Source: Candidatus Lokiarchaeota archaeon (GTDB lineage: Archaea; Asgardarchaeota; Thorarchaeia; Thorarchaeales; Thorarchaeaceae). From it: a stretch of DNA of 64,000 bases. The stretch is taken from assembly GCA_014730275.1 (NCBI GenBank), contig WJIL01000061.1, positions 1 to 64,000 on the forward strand, written 5' to 3'. Shown here piece by piece: positions 63,244-64,000 of this stretch (position 1 is its first letter; each line of letters starts with the position of its first letter). Below the pieces are notes generated by a model. The model did not search any database. It was not told the origin of the DNA and was given only the letters and a program-made list of their open reading frames with translations. Both the position numbers and the translations under genes were made by a program.

Positions 63244-64000
63244 ATGAGGATGCTTCAAATCCATAGTAACAGCTTTTCATTTGAGCTCAAAAAGAAGGCT
63301 CTGAAGAATGCTGAAGAAGTCGAAGATGAATCTATATCAATTTCGGATTCATGCTTAGTCAACTTCATCGCGGGAGAAAAAAGTGACAGTACAGATATCG
63401 AGCTTGTCACCGAAAAAACAACTCAGATGATAGCTAAAGCAGCAGAGGATGTAAATGAGAAGAGGATTGTTGTGTATCCATGGGTGCATCTTACCGAGGA
63501 TCCAAGCCCTCCACATGTTGCACTCGCACTTCTCCGAAACGTAGCCTCAAAGCTTCAGGAAATGGATTATGAAGTCACTAGGGTGCCATTCGGCTGGTAC
63601 AAGGAATTCTCTATTCATTGCAAGGGACATCCATTGGCTGAGAGATCCAAAGTGCTTGACATTTCAAAAGCTGAAGGACGAACAGAAGTAAAGGTATCTG
63701 AGGATCTGACAGCACTAGAAGCTGAAGAAGAAGCTAAGTCGGTATTCTACATAATGGAACCAGGTGGTGAGCTAACTGAAATTGATGACTATGATTTCAG
63801 TGACAAAGAAGAGCTACGAATGTATGTAGACTACGAGATAGCCAAGGATCGTACCGCCCACGAACCCCCAGGGCACATCGACATCATGAAGGACTTAGAG
63901 CTTGTAGATTACGAGCCTGGTTCTGATGCAGGCAACTTCCGCTGGCCACCACGGGGTCTCACACTCAAGAAAGCGGTAGAGAAGAGAGTGACCGCAGAAA
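63244..64000 (+). CDS. thrS: Threonyl-tRNA synthetase, archaeal type (3' end beyond the window)
   Basis: The frame opens with MRMLQIHSNSFSFELKKKAL, the D-Tyr-deacylase-like editing domain (about residues 1-145) found at the N-terminus of archaeal ThrRS. It continues with VYPWVHLTEDPSPPHVALAL and TRVPFGWYKEFSIHCKGHPL. The catalytic domain begins after DRTAHEPPGHIDIMKDLELV and is cut at the edge after about 252 residues. The enzyme charges tRNA-Thr and edits Ser-tRNA-Thr. This N-domain type supports an archaeal genome. Confidence 0.92.
   Translation, partial: MRMLQIHSNSFSFELKKKALKNAEEVEDESISISDSCLVNFIAGEKSDSTDIELVTEKTTQMIAKAAEDVNEKRIVVYPWVHLTEDPSPPHVALALLRNVASKLQEMDYEVTRVPFGWYKEFSIHCKGHPLAERSKVLDISKAEGRTEVKVSEDLTALEAEEEAKSVFYIMEPGGELTEIDDYDFSDKEELRMYVDYEIAKDRTAHEPPGHIDIMKDLELVDYEPGSDAGNFRWPPRGLTLKKAVEKRVTAE

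Noticed and set aside
1-64000. tRNA genes, rRNA genes, CRISPR arrays or insertion sequences
   Set aside because: Intergenic regions were scanned by eye for T-loop consensus, regularly spaced repeats, transposases and terminal inverted repeats; none was found. A small non-coding RNA could be missed without computation.

Overview
The window looks like chromosomal DNA of an archaeon, most likely an Asgard archaeon of Thorarchaeota type. The points in favour are a Rab/Ras-like small GTPase, an archaeal-type threonyl-tRNA synthetase cut by the right edge, a radical-SAM protein resembling the tetraether lipid synthase Tes, archaeal TATA-like promoters close to start codons, polyprenol-kinase-like membrane proteins and a GT-C glycosyltransferase. 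The lineage is an inference from gene content, because no rRNA or tRNA gene was found. Coding density is high, with short operons on both strands and frequent GTG and TTG starts. I saw no CRISPR array, insertion sequence, integrase or attachment site.

Layout. 1-2.2 kb: a thioredoxin-like gene cut by the left edge, a VapBC toxin-antitoxin pair with a palindromic operator, and a HepT-MntA pair whose toxin gene is interrupted by an in-frame TGA. 2.2-5.0 kb: TldD/TldE-like protease pair. 5.2-8.2 kb: polar amino-acid ABC importer. 8.5-15.4 kb: M48 protease, aminotransferase, stand-alone RAM domain, ABC-2 exporter and a NifX-like protein. 15.6-21.0 kb: small membrane protein, three tandem EamA transporters, M20 peptidase and a TPR/zinc-ribbon protein. 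21.2-24.3 kb: acyl-CoA synthetase, ketoacyl-synthase-III-like protein and MaoC-like hydratase, probably one acyl-chain pathway. 24.3-31.0 kb: PAS histidine kinase, alpha/beta hydrolase, a repeat-built membrane protein, a double SRPBCC protein and two convergent polyprenol-kinase-like paralogues. 31.4-34.9 kb: small GTPase and a CopA-type ATPase, each preceded by a related palindrome. 35-50 kb: mostly single metabolic genes (sugar symporter, GT-C enzyme, dehydrogenases, methyltransferases, M29 aminopeptidase, phosphoribosyltransferase, flavoprotein disulfide reductase) and two paralogous membrane proteins with an unrecognised domain.

50.4-63.2 kb holds the most unusual locus. It is an array of family-5 (DppA/OppA-like) solute-binding proteins with five near-full-length copies, one miniature copy made by internal deletion and one decayed remnant. 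It is split by a Tes-like radical-SAM gene on the other strand. In every full copy the two halves of the binding-protein fold are in reversed order compared with DppA, which amounts to a circular permutation. Each copy has a signal peptide and a C-terminal membrane anchor. No ABC permease or ATPase lies beside the array. The right-hand two copies also carry an Ig-like domain. The array shows several signs of ongoing birth and death: internal deletion, remnant decay, a missing start codon and a probable gene-conversion patch.

Start sites were chosen by eye from ribosome-binding sites and family alignments. Where they differ from the longest reading frame, the entry says why.
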